DNA of 64,000 nucleotides from Theobroma cacao (taxonomy: Eukaryota; Streptophyta; Magnoliopsida; Malvales; Malvaceae), in assembly GCF_000208745.1 (NCBI RefSeq), contig NC_030856.1, positions 19,141,067-19,205,066 of the forward strand. Reading direction: 5' to 3'. Below, one piece after another: positions 11,369-23,165 of the stretch. Positions within the stretch are counted from its first letter, which is position 1; every line of letters starts with the position of its first letter. Below the pieces are notes generated by a model. The model did not search any database. It worked only from the letters and a program-made list of their open reading frames with translations, and was not told the origin of the DNA. A program made the translations under genes and the position numbers.

Positions 11369-12990
11369 ATGGCTTTTCAAAAATCTATTGTTACTAAGGG
11401 ATAGTCCACAAACAGACCACCTCTATTTAATGGATCAGACTACCCCTATTGGAGCACTATAGTGTTTATCTACAAAAGAGCAATAGATTATGAAATGTGG
11501 GAATGTCATCACTGATGGACCTTATATCCCCTCGACCATAAATGTTGTGACTAATTCAATGATTCCTAAACCAAGGGCTGAATGGACTGAAGCTGAAACC
11601 AAAAAGGTTCAAACAAACTTTAAGGCAATAAATACTCTACATTGTGCCTTGACTCCCACAGAATTTAACAAAGTGTCAAGTTGTATCACTACTAAACAAG
11701 TTTGGGACAAACTTAGAATCATTCATGAAGGGACTTCATAAGTCAAGGAGTCCAAAATTGCTCTCCTAACCCACAACTATGAAATGTTCAAGATGGAATC
11801 TGGTGAAGATATCACCAGTATGCTTGATAGGTTTTCTAGCATCACCAACAAACTTAGTCAGTCAGGAAGCCAATCCTTGAACATGAACTTGTCAAAAGAC
11901 TTCTTAAAAGCCAACCTAAAAATTGAAAGCAAAAAGTGATTGCTATTCGAGAGGCTAAGGACTTAAATGTTATCACTCTTGATAAAATCTGTGGCTCTCC
12001 TCTCACTCATGAGTTAGATCTTAAAGAAGAAGAAGAAGAAGACAAGAGAGAACCAAAGAAAGGAAGAAAAGCATTACTTTAAAAGCAAACACTTTTGAAG
12101 AAGAATTAGATAATCTATCATGTGATGATGATGAAAAGTTGACCATGGTAGTAAGAAGATTCAAAAAACTTATGGGAAAAAGAGATAAAAGACTGGCTAA
12201 GAAAAGCTACAGAAGATATCAAAGTTCTTCATGGAAAATCAAAAATAAAAATGAATCTAACAAGAAATAAGATGTTATATGTTTTGAATGCAAGAAACCT
12301 GGACTCTTAAGATTAGAATGCTCTTTATTGAAGGAGGAAACTCCTAAGAAAAATAAAAAATCAAAGAAAGCTATGGTGGCTACAACCTGGTCTGACAATG
12401 ATGCATCAAGTTCAAAAGTTGATGAAGAGAAAGTGGAAAAAAAAGAAAACCTATGTCTGATGGCCAAAGATGATGAATCCGAGGTATCTTATACTTTTTG
12501 TGATATTTCAATTGATGAATTTCCAGAAGAATATGAATGCCTTTATGATGAGTTTGAAAAAACTTGCATCAAAATATGAGGCTTTAAAAAGAAAGACTAC
12601 ATCTCTTGAGAATGATTTAGAAAAGATAAGGCAAGATTTTAACTCTATTTTTAAACAAAGAAATTTTCTTCAAACTGAATTAGAACACTTTAAAACATAT
12701 TTTGAAGTTCTAAAATTGGAACTAGAACTAGAACTAAAGCATTACAAAAGGCAATTGATGAAAACATTGCTCTTAAGGGTTTGAGAAAAGAAACATCAAG
12801 AAGAAATACAAACTTTAAGAGAAATTCTGATGGTTTCTCATTTAGATGTTAAATTTGTGGCAAAATAGGTCGTCTTTCTTATGACTGTTACAAAAGAAGA
12901 AGCACTCAAAGAACAACAATGATTTAGGTATCAAAAGGCTCTTATGTAGCAACTAACCTTCAAAGACCCATTAAGGTATGGGTACCTGTT
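11369..12990 (+). pseudogene. gag: Copia gag of E2, broken
   Basis: From ATG 11369 the sequence reads like the gag at 17814 (PPLF.GS.YPYWS, then AIDYEMW, the UBN2-type N-terminal region). Lesions seen: TAG at about 11402, one extra base near 11500, TAA at 11739-11741 (CAA in E4), then more shifts. Open pieces are 11490-11741, 12328-12579 and 12470-12784. Two CCHC-type knuckles remain: CFECKKPGLLRLEC (12279-12320, His replaced by Leu) and C-I-C-GKIGRLSYDC near 12850-12891 (an in-frame stop, His replaced by Arg). A Lys/Glu-rich and coiled-coil-like stretch lies between them. Two knuckles fit the SIRE/Maximus gag type. Confidence 0.85.
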
Positions 12991-13019
12991 AAGAAAAACT
13001 AAAAATTTGTTTTGCAGAT

Positions 13020-13869
13020 TGAGCCGAATCAAGAAGACGTATGCTTAAAAACTTAACTAAAGCAGAAGCAACCATGGTACATGGATAGTGGCTGCTCAAG
13101 GCATATGACAGGAAATGAAATGTTGTTTGCTCAACTGGATAAGAAAATGGAGGTATAGTATCATTTGGAGATGATTCAAAAGGTAGAATTCATGGTCTAG
13201 GAACTGTTGGTAAAAATTCTCATGCTCAAATCAATCATGTTCTGTTTGTTAAAGGCTTAAGCATAATCTATTAAGCATCAGTTAACTATGTGACAAAGGC
13301 TTTAAGGTATGTTTTGATTCATATAAATGTGAAGTTATAGATATTAGTACCAACAAAATTTCATTCATAGGAAAAAGAATAAAAAATATGTATGTTATAT
13401 TTCTTGAAGATCTTAAGCTAGATTGTGAGACATGTCTTATGGTAAATGATGGAAATGATAACTAGTTATGGCATTGAAGATTTGGACGTGCAAGCATGCA
13501 TACCATTTCAAAACTAATGAGAAGAAATCTAGTTATTGGATTGCTTGAAATTAAATTTGAGAATGATCAAATTTGTGATGCTTTTCAATTAGGGAAATAA
13601 GTTAGAACATCTTTCAAAGCCAAAAAGATTATTTCAACCTCTAGACCTTTTGAGTTATTGCATATTGATCTATTTTGTCCAATCAACATAACTAGCTTAG
13701 AAGGTAAATCATATGGTTTTGTGAAAGTTGATGGCTATTCTAGATATACTTGGGTGTACTTCTTTACTCACAAAAATGATGCATTACCTACATTTACAAA
13801 TCATTGTAAGAAAGTTCATAATGAAAAAGGACTTCTCATTGCTAGCATTAAAAGTGATCATGGAGGTGA
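13020..13869 (+). pseudogene. pol: Copia protease and integrase N-terminal part of E2, broken
   Basis: The aspartic protease motif is present as YMDSGCSRHMTG (about 13078-13113), with its Asp-Ser-Gly intact. Shifts and stops follow. The integrase zinc-binding region (about 13460-13610) has lost key residues: a stop follows the first His, and a Cys is changed in CDAFQLGK. The integrase core begins with HIDLFCPI (first catalytic Asp, in ORF 13658-13882) and reaches SDHGGD (second catalytic Asp region), where it is cut at 13869 by a solo LTR. The core resumes at 16434. In the VDDYSRYTW motif the second Asp is Gly. Confidence 0.85.
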
Positions 13870-14600
13870 TGTCACAGCCTAATTTTCAGGCCATGACTAG
13901 CGGATGGACCGAATGGGCATAGCCCACTAAGCCGAAGCAAGCCTATTTATATAACTTGTTCATCATTCTATCAAATGTTCATAAAGTCACATTTAATAAT
14001 TCTAATCTACAAGTACTTTAATAATGTGCTACAACAATCAAATACTTGCATTCATATAAACCCAAAGTAATGTTACCCATTGCCAACTCATAGTGGCATA
14101 ACCAATCAAAATATACATATATTGTCTAAGACATATATCTTAGTAATTTATATCGTGCTTTTCCATACACAACAAAAAGACACTCGACTTCTAGTGGAGT
14201 GACCTTGGCGAAGCTACATCTACTGAATGCTGAGATACCTACCAAGGAGACGAATCTATGTGGACACCTCAACCTAGGTTCCAATTGCCTCTTGATCTAA
14301 AAACATGAAGTTGAAAACAGTGAGTATAAACCTAGTGAGCGAACATAGGAAGGGAACAAGCAAACGATAAGGAAAGTTTAAAAATCATGATACACTTATA
14401 GTCGAAAACAATGCAATTTAGTTTAATTCTTATTAAAACCCCTCATTTAAACCCTTAGTTGTTTAATCACTTAATGATGAAGGATCCATGAACAACAAAG
14501 AATTTGAAGAGTGAAAACCTTAGTAGCATTCAAGCAAGTCAAGCGAGATGCCTTTCCACTGTGGTGAAATTCGAGCATAAATCATCAACTGCTCAAGGGT

Positions 14601-14782
14601 TTCTTGCTGCAACAAGAATTCATTCTTGTTGTAGTGAATTTCTGGTGAAGGTTTGGAATGCAACCACTCGAGAGTTTCTCGCTGCAGCGAGAATCCATTT
14701 TCGCTGCAGTGAGAAGTAGGGCCTGTTGACGCCCTACCACCCAAGAGTTTCTCGCTACAGCGAGAATCTATTTTTGTTGCAG
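14601..14782. repeat. Three palindrome-pair repeats (about 74-bp period) in LTR G3
   Basis: TTCTTGCTGCAACAAGAA (14601-14618), TTCTCGCTGCAGCGAGAA (14676-14693, a perfect 18-bp palindrome) and TTCTCGCTACAGCGAGAA (14749-14766). Each is followed within about 5 bases by a second, weaker version such as TTTTCGCTGCAGTGAGAA. Spacing is 75 and 73 bases. One degenerate unit survives in the sister LTR near 37825-37850. Confidence 0.85.
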
Positions 14783-14974
14783 TGAGATTTAGGTTAGATA
14801 AAAATAAAAGGGTTTTCACATGCCACAAAAATCTATTCCTGCCATATTGAACATCAAATTGAACACATTGACAATTATCAAGTTTTCTCAATATTCAATG
14901 CAATCACATGTTATTTTGTAACCTTTTTACAACACATATAAACAATTTCATAGCATGTATGATTATCTCTATGG

Positions 14975-15000
14975 TATATATATATAAATATATATATATA
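14975..15000. repeat. (TA)n microsatellite
   Basis: TA-rich simple repeat just before the next tandem array. A similar TA run occurs at the same place in the sister LTR at about 37938-37952. Confidence 0.9.
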
Positions 15001-15025
15001 CAAGCATGATACGCCCAACGGTCCT

Positions 15026-15160
15026 CAGCTCATGTGCCCTCCCACACCACACATAGCTAGATATAGACCACCACCAGTCATCAACTCATGTGCACTCCCA
15101 CACCTCACATAGTTGGAATCACCCGTCATTGCCGGTATGTGCCTTCCCACACCACACACA
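15026..15160. repeat. Short tandem array in LTR G3
   Basis: Degenerate repeats of about 45-60 bases containing CTCATGTGC.CTCCCACACC and ACACATAGCTAG. The same kind of array occurs at about 37997-38125 in the other minus-strand copy, so it belongs to the family. Confidence 0.75.
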
Positions 15161-16433
15161 CTCAGTTACAATTTGCAAGCAATATTACTATCAATACATA
15201 TCATATGTATTTAGATATATATCACCATAACACAGGGCACATGGATTCATCACAGTCACTTTCCACAACGCAAAATGTTTCATTAGGAGCTTGTTCCCAT
15301 TCATATTTTAAAGAAAATAAAATAAAATATTTCAATGGATTTAATCAAACACATATGCCATAATCCCAAAACATTTTAATGCACGTTCACTCATCAGTCT
15401 TTGTTGATGTTTTGATTGACTCTAACTTCAACTAATGCTCTAATTGGAGATGTGGGGTCTCATTAGAACCTATCACACACAATGGCATCACAACCAACTC
15501 ATTTTACATAAATATAATTCTAAAAGATATTTCCTAAATCAAGCTCTACTAGTTATTCCTAACTAGTTTCGAATTGCTATTTAACTAGCCATTTATTTGT
15601 ACTACTCTAGTCACACTAGAAATAAATAAACAACTCTCCATAATAAAACAGCTCACAAATCCAATTATTGACCTACATCAACAAATTAGAAATAAACCTT
15701 AACTCATTACTCACCTTAGGGTTTCTTTGTAGTTGAATTCTTTTTCAAAAGCTTTCAAACTATTGTGGAAAATCTCTCTTTCTTTCTCTAGAACGTCCAG
15801 CTAGTGAGAAAATGTATTAAGGAAAGGCTTTAGAGGGTTCGTGAGGTGTAAAAGTAGAAGAGCATGAAAACCCTATGAAAAGGTGTAGAAAAACTTGAGA
15901 AATTGAGCTAATTTGGGAAAGTTATAAAGGTTTCGAGGGAGGTTTCCATGGAAGGTGAAAAGAAACATGAAATGAGATGAGGATGGAAGGAAGAAGAAAA
16001 GCTACTGAAAAAATGAGAAGAAGCTGTTGGAGAGTCGATATTTATTCCTAAAGTTTATCCAATTTCTCATATAAATTACCAAAATACCTTAAACAAGGTC
16101 ACTTTGTCTTCCCCTTACCTTTATACAATCTTTTTACTTCTTTGACACTAAGACAAAGTCCATAATAGACTAGAAGTACTCGAGTTCACGAAAATGTAAA
16201 AATTTAAACTCAAGATGAAAAATAACCATTTTGCCCCTACTATGAAAATTATCAGTATTTCTATCTTCTTCATTTAATTTACCATCATTCATGTAATCCA
16301 TAGGCCTACTTAGACCTTAATAACATTAGAAAGCTACTTCCAAGAGCTCACCATGAGAAATGATGAAATTATCCCTAGTCCGTGTTATGGTGTCTACTTC
16401 TAGTTACGAGTGTATAGAGGTCGAGGTCTCCCA

Positions 16434-16567
16434 AGTGAGTTTGAAGGAAATGAATTTGAAAACTTTTGCAATGAAAAAGCGTTGCATCATAACTTTTCTG
16501 CACCTAGAACACCTCAACAAAATGGGGTTGTTGAGAGAAAAAATCAAACTTTAAAAGAAATGGCTCG
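16434..16567 (+). pseudogene. pol: Copia E2 integrase fragment between two insertions
   Basis: Continues the integrase core cut at 13869. It reads EFEGNEFENFCNEKALHHNF, then APRTPQQNGVVERKNQTLKE, carrying the catalytic Glu of the NGVVERKN motif and open in this stretch. It is cut at 16567 by E4, and the reading picks up again at 63217. ORFs at 16360-16554 and 16410-16592 straddle the junctions and are not real genes. Confidence 0.9.
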
Positions 16568-17755
16568 TGTTGGCTCCATTAGTTTTTTATAATAATAAAA
16601 CATTCCCATTTCATTTGTGCCTAACATTTCTACCAAAGTGTGCAGGACAAAAAGTCATATGGAAATAATTAGTCAACCTTTCAAATGTGTATATCAAAAA
16701 TCATGAAAATTAAGAAAAATGATTGATCAACAATAAAGAAGGTCTTTAGTTAAGTAAAGAAGAATGTTGGTTGACTAAAATTTAAATTGGTGAAATGGTG
16801 AGCTGAAGAATATTGAGAAACAGAACCAACTTAGTCGACCTAGATAAGAGTTAGTCAACTAAGAAGCTACTGCCAAAATCTGAACTTCAAGACAAAACTA
16901 ACTTAATTGATCAAGAAATGAGTTAGTCAACTAAATGCTCTCCGCTAGAATCTGCGACCAGAAGATAGAACCAACTTAGTCGACCAAGAAGAAAGTTAGT
17001 CGACTAAGAGCTTTTTGTCTACAATTTGAACCAGAGCACTAGAAGACAGATTAACGACTAGAACCAACTCTTAATTGTTTCCAACAGCCATAAACTGATA
17101 AGCTACCATCAGAGTTATTTCTTCAAGTATAAAAGGGTCTTCCAACGGTTAGAAATCAATTCTTGGAAGTTTTTAGAAGTTTTGGAAAAGATTTGAGTCA
17201 TATAGAGCTGAAAAACCAGAAAATCTCCTATGCACCTTTCTGCACTTAGACATCAATCTTTTGTATTTGTATTCTACACTAAACCTTGTACCATTTAGAT
17301 CAACTCGTGATTATAGGTACCTTATTTTACTTCTTTTCTTGTATTCTTAGAGTGGGGGAGTCACTCTTAGTGGTTATTTCAGATAGGTTTGCTTGAATGT
17401 GTTGAGGTTTTAACTTAACCTTAAAAAGTTCAGTGTTGGGTTTTAGTTTAGCCCATGAAAAACTATTGTGAAAGGTTTTGGCTGAGCTTGGTAAAAGCCA
17501 TTATAAAGCTTGGTGAAAGCTTGTTAATTTCACCAATTTCTAGTAGATTATTTGGAAAATCCTTGGTTGGATAATCAAGGTAGTGGATGTAGGTCTTGGA
17601 ATAAACTACTCTAAATTCTACTATCATGTTTACTCTGTTTTTTTTTTATTTTCTTTCTTTTATTTATCTTGGATTTGTCTACACTTAGAGATAATTTTTT
17701 AAAGAGCCAAATTGTGCTATTCACCCCCCACTAACACATATTATTAGGACCAAAA
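16568..17755 (+). repeat. 5' LTR of copia E4 (1188 bp)
   Basis: Starts TGTTGGCTCC and ends GGACCAAAA (expected CCAACA, mutated). It carries about 70-bp repeats with TTAGTCGAC / GTTAGTCGACTAAG palindromes (16830-17010; perfect TTAGTCGACTAA at 16996-17007). The two parts of the 3' LTR sum to 1185 bases. Confidence 0.92.
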
Positions 17756-17757
17756 AA

Positions 17758-17769
17758 TGGTATCAGAGC
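17758..17769 (+). promoter_or_regulatory. Primer binding site of copia E4
   Basis: TGGTATCAGAGC lies two bases after the 5' LTR end and matches the plant initiator tRNA-Met primer site exactly. Confidence 0.92.
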
Positions 17770-17813
17770 AAGTTCCTTGTTATTAAGGTTTAACACCCTT
17801 TGGGAGGATCCAA

Positions 17814-19440
17814 ATGGCTCAATTAAAATCAGTGGTTACTGAGGGACAATCAACAAACAGACCACCTCTGTTTGATGGCTCTAATTACCCTTATTGAAGC
17901 ACTAGAATGTCAATTTATATTAAAGCTATAGATTATGAAATGTGGGACTTCATAATTGATGGACCCTTTATTCCCTAAACTTTAAATGTAGTAACCAATG
18001 AGTTGATGCCAAAGCCAAGGTTTGACTGTACCAAGGCTGAAACTAAGAAAGTCCAAACAAATTTTAAGGCCATCAACACATTGCATTGTGCCTTGACCCC
18101 TACTGAATACAACAAAGTCTCAAGTTATACAATAGCTAAACAAGTGTGGGAAAAACTTAGAATAATTTATAAAGGGACTTCTCAAGTAAAGGAGTTCAAA
18201 ATAGCCCTCTTGACACATAACTATGAAATGTTCAAAATGGAGCATGGTGAACATGTCACTAGCATGTTAGATAGATTCATAAACATCACAAATAAATTGA
18301 GTCAACTAGGCAAACCAATACCCAAGCATGAAATAGTTAAAAGTCTTCTTAGAAGCCTACCAAAAAATTGAAAGCCTAAAGTGACTGCAATCCGAGAAGA
18401 CAAAGACCTAAATGTTATTACCTTTGGTGAGATTTGTGGTTCTCTCCTTACTCATGAGCTGAAACTTAAAAAAGAGGAAGAAGAAGATAGGAGGGAAGCA
18501 AAGGAAAAGAAAAAGAGCATGGCACTTAAAGACAACATCCTTAAAGGAGAGTTGGAAGAGTTGTCATGTGATGATGATGATGAGTTAGCTCTGGTTGCAA
18601 GAAAATTCAAAAAGCTTATGGGCAGAAGAAATTGGAGACTAGCTAGAAGAAGGTTTAGAAAAGATCAAAGTGTTTTATGGAAAATCAGAAACAAAATTGA
18701 CTCCAACAAAATGGAGGAATTGATCTACTACGAGTGCAAGAAACCTAGCCGCTTCAAGTTTGAATGTCCATTGCTAAAAGATGAGACTCTAAAGAAAAAT
18801 AAGAAATCCAAGAAAGCAATGGTAGCAGTTGCATGGTCGGATAGTGACACATCATGCTCTAAAGTTGAAGATGAAAAATATTAGTAAAGAGCTAACCTCT
18901 GTCTAATGGCACAAGATGATGAAACGTAGGCATCCTCAGCCCCCTATGATATTTCCATTGATGATTTACAAGATGAGTATGATAGCATTTATGATGAATT
19001 TGAAAAACTCTTTTTAAAATACAAGACTTTAAAGAAAAAGGCTATATCTCTTGAAAATGATTTGGAAAAATGAGACAAGAGTTCAATTCTATTTTTGAGT
19101 AAAGAAATTTTCTGTAAATTGAATTAGAACACTTAAAAACAGATTTTGAAGTTTTAAAACTGGAGCTGGATAATAAATTTGATGTTTTACAAAACTTACC
19201 TGATGAAAACATAGCTCTCAAATGTTTAAAAAATGAAACTCTAAACGAAATGCATTCTACAAGAAGAATTCTGCTTTTCCATCACCTAAATGTTATAGTT
19301 ATGGAAAACATGTACATTTATCATATGACTGCTTTAAGAAAAGTAACCTGTAGAAAGTTAGAAAATTTTGGGTTTTTAAAGGATCTTATATTGCAACTAA
19401 AACTTAAGGGCCCATCAAGGTATGGGTACCTATAAAGAAA
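17814..19440 (+). pseudogene. gag: Copia gag of E4, broken
   Basis: ATG 17814 starts MAQLKSVVTEGQSTNRPPLF and continues as a UBN2-type copia gag. In the same frame are open pieces 18003-18371 and 18381-18884, separated by stops: a TGA where the E2 copy has TGG of YPYW, a stop after DGPFIP, and TGA at 18369-18371. The first knuckle near 18730 reads YYECKKPSRFKFEC; its first Cys is Tyr and its His is Phe. After 18884 the frame breaks. An acidic, coiled-coil-like segment follows, then a second knuckle near 19291-19332 reading CYSYGKHVHLSYDC (second Cys to Tyr). Particle assembly and RNA binding would be the normal roles. It precedes pol in a different frame. Confidence 0.88.
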
Positions 19441-19461
19441 AACTAAAATTTTATTTTGTAG

Positions 19462-20410
19462 GTTGAGCTGCACTTAAAGAAGACATGTTCAAGAGCTCAA
19501 CTCAAGAAGAAACAGCCTTGGTATATGGATAGTGGCTGTTCACGGAACAGGACAAGAGATGAAATGATGTTTGCTCAACTAGACAAGAGGAAGGGAGGTA
19601 CCGTATCATTTGGTGATGATTCAAAAAGAAGAATTCATGTGATAGGTATGGTTGGTAAGAACTCCCAAACTCAAATTAGTCATGTGTTGTTAATTAAGGG
19701 TTTGAAGCATAATTTATTGAGTATTAGTCAATTATGTGACAAAGGATTTAAAGTATGTTTTGATTCAAATAAGTGTGAAGCAATAGATATAGGTACAAAC
19801 AATGTCTCATTTATAGGAAAGAGATTGAAGAATATGTATGTTTTTTTTCTTGAGGATCTTGAAATAAATAGTGAAATATGTCTTGTTGCAAATGCTGAAA
19901 ATCATAGCTGGTTATGGCATAGGAGATTAGGACATGTAAGCTTGCATACTATGCCAAATATGATTCGAAAGAACTTAGTTGTTGGGCTGCCGGATTTAAA
20001 ATTTAAAAATGATAAAATATGTAATGCTTGCCAACTAGGAAAACAAGTTAGAACATCCTTTAAAGCTAAGAAAGTTGTGTGAACATCTAGATCTCTTGAA
20101 TTATTACATATTGATCTATTTGGTCCAATAAGCACAACTAGTTTAGGAGGAAAATCGTATAGCTTTATAATAGTTGATGACTATTCTAGGTACACTTGGG
20201 TTTATTTTCTTGCTCATCAGAATGATGTTCTATCAGCATTTATAAGTCATTGTAGGAAAGTAGAAAATAAAAAAGGACTAGCCATAGTTAGCATAAGGAG
20301 TGATCATGGAGGAGAATTTAAAATTGATGAATTTGAGAAATTTTGCAATGAAAATGGGTTGGATCATAATTTTTTTGCACCTAGAAAACCTTAGCAAAAT
20401 GGAGTAGTAG
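19462..20410 (+). pseudogene. pol: Copia protease and integrase N-terminal part of E4
   Basis: ORF 19525-20082 and the region around it. The protease motif PWYMDSGCS keeps its Asp-Ser-Gly (about 19516-19542), but the following SRHMTG, seen intact in E2, is SRNRTR. The integrase zinc-binding domain is readable: LWHRRLGH, then ICNACQLGK (about 19910-20050), with both His and both Cys present. A TGA at 20080-20082 precedes the core (HIDLFGPI, VDDYSRYTWVYF, SDHGGEF), which has a stop at about 20392 before QNGVV. Gypsy element B cuts it at 20410, and the reading resumes at 31125. The polyprotein would cleave itself and insert the cDNA. Confidence 0.9.
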
Positions 20411-23146
20411 TGTAAAACCCAACCCTATAAACACATGTCATGACATACATGCACTGAGTAGCATGTTATTACGCTAGGAAAGCCCTAAGAATAGACGAAA
20501 CCCGGTATTGTACCTAATAGTACACTTGAGTTGATTTCACCTTGAACTAGTTCAAATATGAATCGTAGGATGAAATTTAATATTTTATAGTCCACGAATG
20601 ACTAAAAATGATTGTTTGGAGTTCGAGGGTTCATTTGGGGAAAAATTGGAAATTTTGATGTTTAGGGGCAAAATCGTCATTTTGCCACTTAACATAATAA
20701 TTTGATCATGGAATGACATTTTTGACCAAGATTAACTATTTGGAGTATAATTTAATGATAGGAAGTGAAAAAGTTTAATTTTGGTGATTTTTGGAGTGCA
20801 GGGGCAAAATCGTAATTTTGCCACCCGCGGATAAAATTTGAGATTTTGAGAGAATCTAGATCAAATTTGAAAATTTGGAGAATGGTAAGAGTATAAGGGA
20901 TGAAAAATATGTCTATGGGCAATTTTTCAGTGTTTGGGGTAAAAATCTAATTTTTCTCTTTTACGGGGGCAAAAGTGTAAATTTCAAAACTTACTCCACC
21001 AAGACTTTGGATAAGTCTGAGAATTTTATCTAAGCTATGGATATGTGGGACAAGTGCATGGTGAAAACTTGGAAACAAATGGATGAAATTTTAAAAAAGA
21101 GCCAATGGGAAAGTGACACATGGCACTTTTTAATGATTTAATATTATTTTAATGAAAAGTCAGCCCATATAAACCCCATATTAAGTGCTAGCCAGCCATA
21201 AGGAAAGAACAAGAGAGAAAACAGGGAGGAAAGAAAGAAAAGAGAAAAACAAAGGAAAACTAAAAAATTCAAAGGGAAAATCGCGTTTTTTGTCTATTTA
21301 AGCGTCTAACGGTAAGATTTTTGATTTTAGCTTGATTTCTACCTTTCCTATGCCTTTATTTCCATTTAGCATGCTTGAGGAGAGAGATCAAAAAGTGATA
21401 TCAAGGGCTGGATGAAATTCAACGGGGAGGAATTTGAAATTTTTATGTTTTGATTTTTAGTTAAATTGATAGTTTTAGTTAGTTAAATGTGTATAGAAAT
21501 CAAATTGGGCAAGAAAGCATGAAATTTTCAAAATACCCACCCTTGGCTGAATGTTCAATGATCTACAATGATGATGAACTGATTTTTATTCTAAGAGAAA
21601 TGAAGAGAAAATGATGAAAAATGATTAAATGTGATAGAAAAACAAAGTGGAAGATTTACCGAATTAATGTCCCATTTTTGGCCGAATTTTCCAAGGAGGA
21701 AAGTGAGCTGATTTTGGTGATTTTAGTGAGTTATTGGCTGATATTTAATGGTTAGAAATGCTGGAGAGAAAATGGGACAATTTAGAGCTAAAATGGAGCG
21801 CGTTAGCAATTTATCGGGTAAAGTGCCAAAAATAGGTTAATACAACGTTTAAGCCGTTTTAGGCTATTGCATTTCATACCATGCATNNNNNNNNNNNNNN
21901 NNNNNNNNNNNNNNNNNNNNNNNNNNNNNNNNNNNNNNNNNNNNNNNNNNNNNNNNNNNNNNNNNNNNNNNNNNNNNNNNNNNNNNNNNNNNNNNNNNNN
22001 NNNNNNNNNNNNNNNNNNNNNNNNNNNNNNNNNNNNNNNNNNNNNNNNNNNNNNNNNNNNNNNNNNNNNNNNNNNNNNNNNNNNNNNNNNNNNNNNNNNN
22101 NNNNNNNNNNNNNNNNNNNNNNNNNNNNNNNNNNNNNNNNNNNNNNNNNNNNNNNNNNNNNNNNNNNNNNNNNNNNNNNNNNNNNNNNNNNNNNNNNNNN
22201 NNNNNNNNNNNNNNNNNNNNNNNNNNNNNNNNNNNNNNNNNNNNNNNNNNNNNNNNNNNNNNNNNNNNNNNNNNNNNNNNNNNNNNNNNNNNNNNNNNNN
22301 NNNNNNNNNNNNNNNNNNNNNNNNNNNNNNNNNNNNNNNNNNNNNNNNNNNNNNNNNNNNNNNNNNNNNNNNNNNNNNNNNNNNNNNNNNNNNNNNNNNN
22401 NNNNNNNNNNNNNNNNNNNNNNNNNNNNNNNNNNNNNNNNNNNNNNNNNNNNNNNNNNNNNNNNNNNNNNNNNNNNNNNNNNNNNNNNNNNNNNNNNNNN
22501 NNNNNNNNNNNNNNNNNNNNNNNNNNNNNNNNNNNNNNNNNNNNNNNNNNNNNNNNNNNNNNNNNNNNNNNNNNNNNNNNNNNNNNNNNNNNNNNNNNNN
22601 NNNNNNNNNNNNNNNNNNNNNNNNNNNNNNNNNNNNNNNNNNNNNNNNNNNNNNNNNNNNNNNNNNNNNNNNNNNNNNNNNNNNNNNNNNNNNNNNNNNN
22701 NNNNNNNNNNNNNNNNNNNNNNNNNNNNNNNNNNNNNNNNNNNNNNNNNNNNNNNNNNNNNNNNNNNNNNNNNNNNNNNNNNNNNNNNNNNNNNNNNNNN
22801 NNNNNNNNNNNNNNNNAGTAGGTTACTATCACCAACACTTGGTGTATTTATGGGCCACTTGTCATTGTAATTATTATTGTACATTATAACTTTGTAAATT
22901 ATTATATGTATGAATTTATTTTACTTCTAAGTTACAAAAGATTACTTACACGTGTTTCTATAAATATTATTTTATATAAAAATGCTATATTTTTATTTTT
23001 GATTTACTTGAGCCGAAAATGATTGAAAATTGTTTAAAACTTATATGTAAGCCTGGCGGGGTTCCGATTGGTATTCAGGGTAATGAGTATCAATCGGGAC
23101 GTCGCGGCGGTTGTCATGGGCCCGAGGGAGGTTCAGGGTCATGACA
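20411..23146 (+). repeat. 5' LTR of gypsy B (contains a gap)
   Basis: TGTAAAACCCAACC...GGGTCATGACA, family F2. The N run 21887-22816 replaces the part corresponding to 29729-30795 in the 3' LTR. Inverted repeat GGCAAAATCGTCATTTTGCC at 20667-20686. Confidence 0.92.
21887..22816. other. Assembly gap (930 N)
   Basis: The equivalent stretch in the 3' LTR is 1067 bases (29729-30795). The gap may be undersized by about 140 bases, or the 5' LTR may carry a deletion. Translated ORFs through it are meaningless. Confidence 0.97.
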
Positions 23147-23153
23147 ATTCAAT

Positions 23154-23165
23154 TGGTATCAGAGC
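23154..23165 (+). promoter_or_regulatory. Primer binding site of gypsy B
   Basis: TGGTATCAGAGC, 7 bases after the 5' LTR end. Exact initiator tRNA-Met type. Confidence 0.92.

Larger units (their letters stand above)
13870..16433 (-). mobile_element. Solo LTR, family G3, 2564 bp
   Basis: TG...CA-bounded insert (TGTCACAGCC...GGTCTCCCA on the plus strand) inside the E2 integrase. It is flanked by GGTGA (13865-13869) and AGTGA (16434-16438), a near-perfect 5-bp target duplication. No primer site, polypurine tract or coding interior, so it is a solo LTR. Orientation: the GTGACA end matches the 3' ends of the gypsy LTRs when read on the minus strand. Relatives: 37294-62894 (minus) and 63429 onward (plus). 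No interior of this family is in the window, so the gypsy assignment is probable rather than proven. ORFs at 14504-14891 and 15088-15363 lie within the LTR and look meaningless. Confidence 0.85.

Noticed and set aside
14601..14782. Regularly spaced palindromic repeats suggesting a CRISPR array
   Set aside because: Only three degenerate units inside a plant LTR, with spacers that are also similar to one another. Plants have no CRISPR.
17758..17769. tRNA gene fragment at the TGGTATCAGAGC sites
   Set aside because: These are 12-base primer binding sites next to LTR ends; no cloverleaf surrounds them.
21864..22889. Long ORFs of 324-340 codons
   Set aside because: Made almost entirely of N bases; the same is true of ORFs at 52014-52577.
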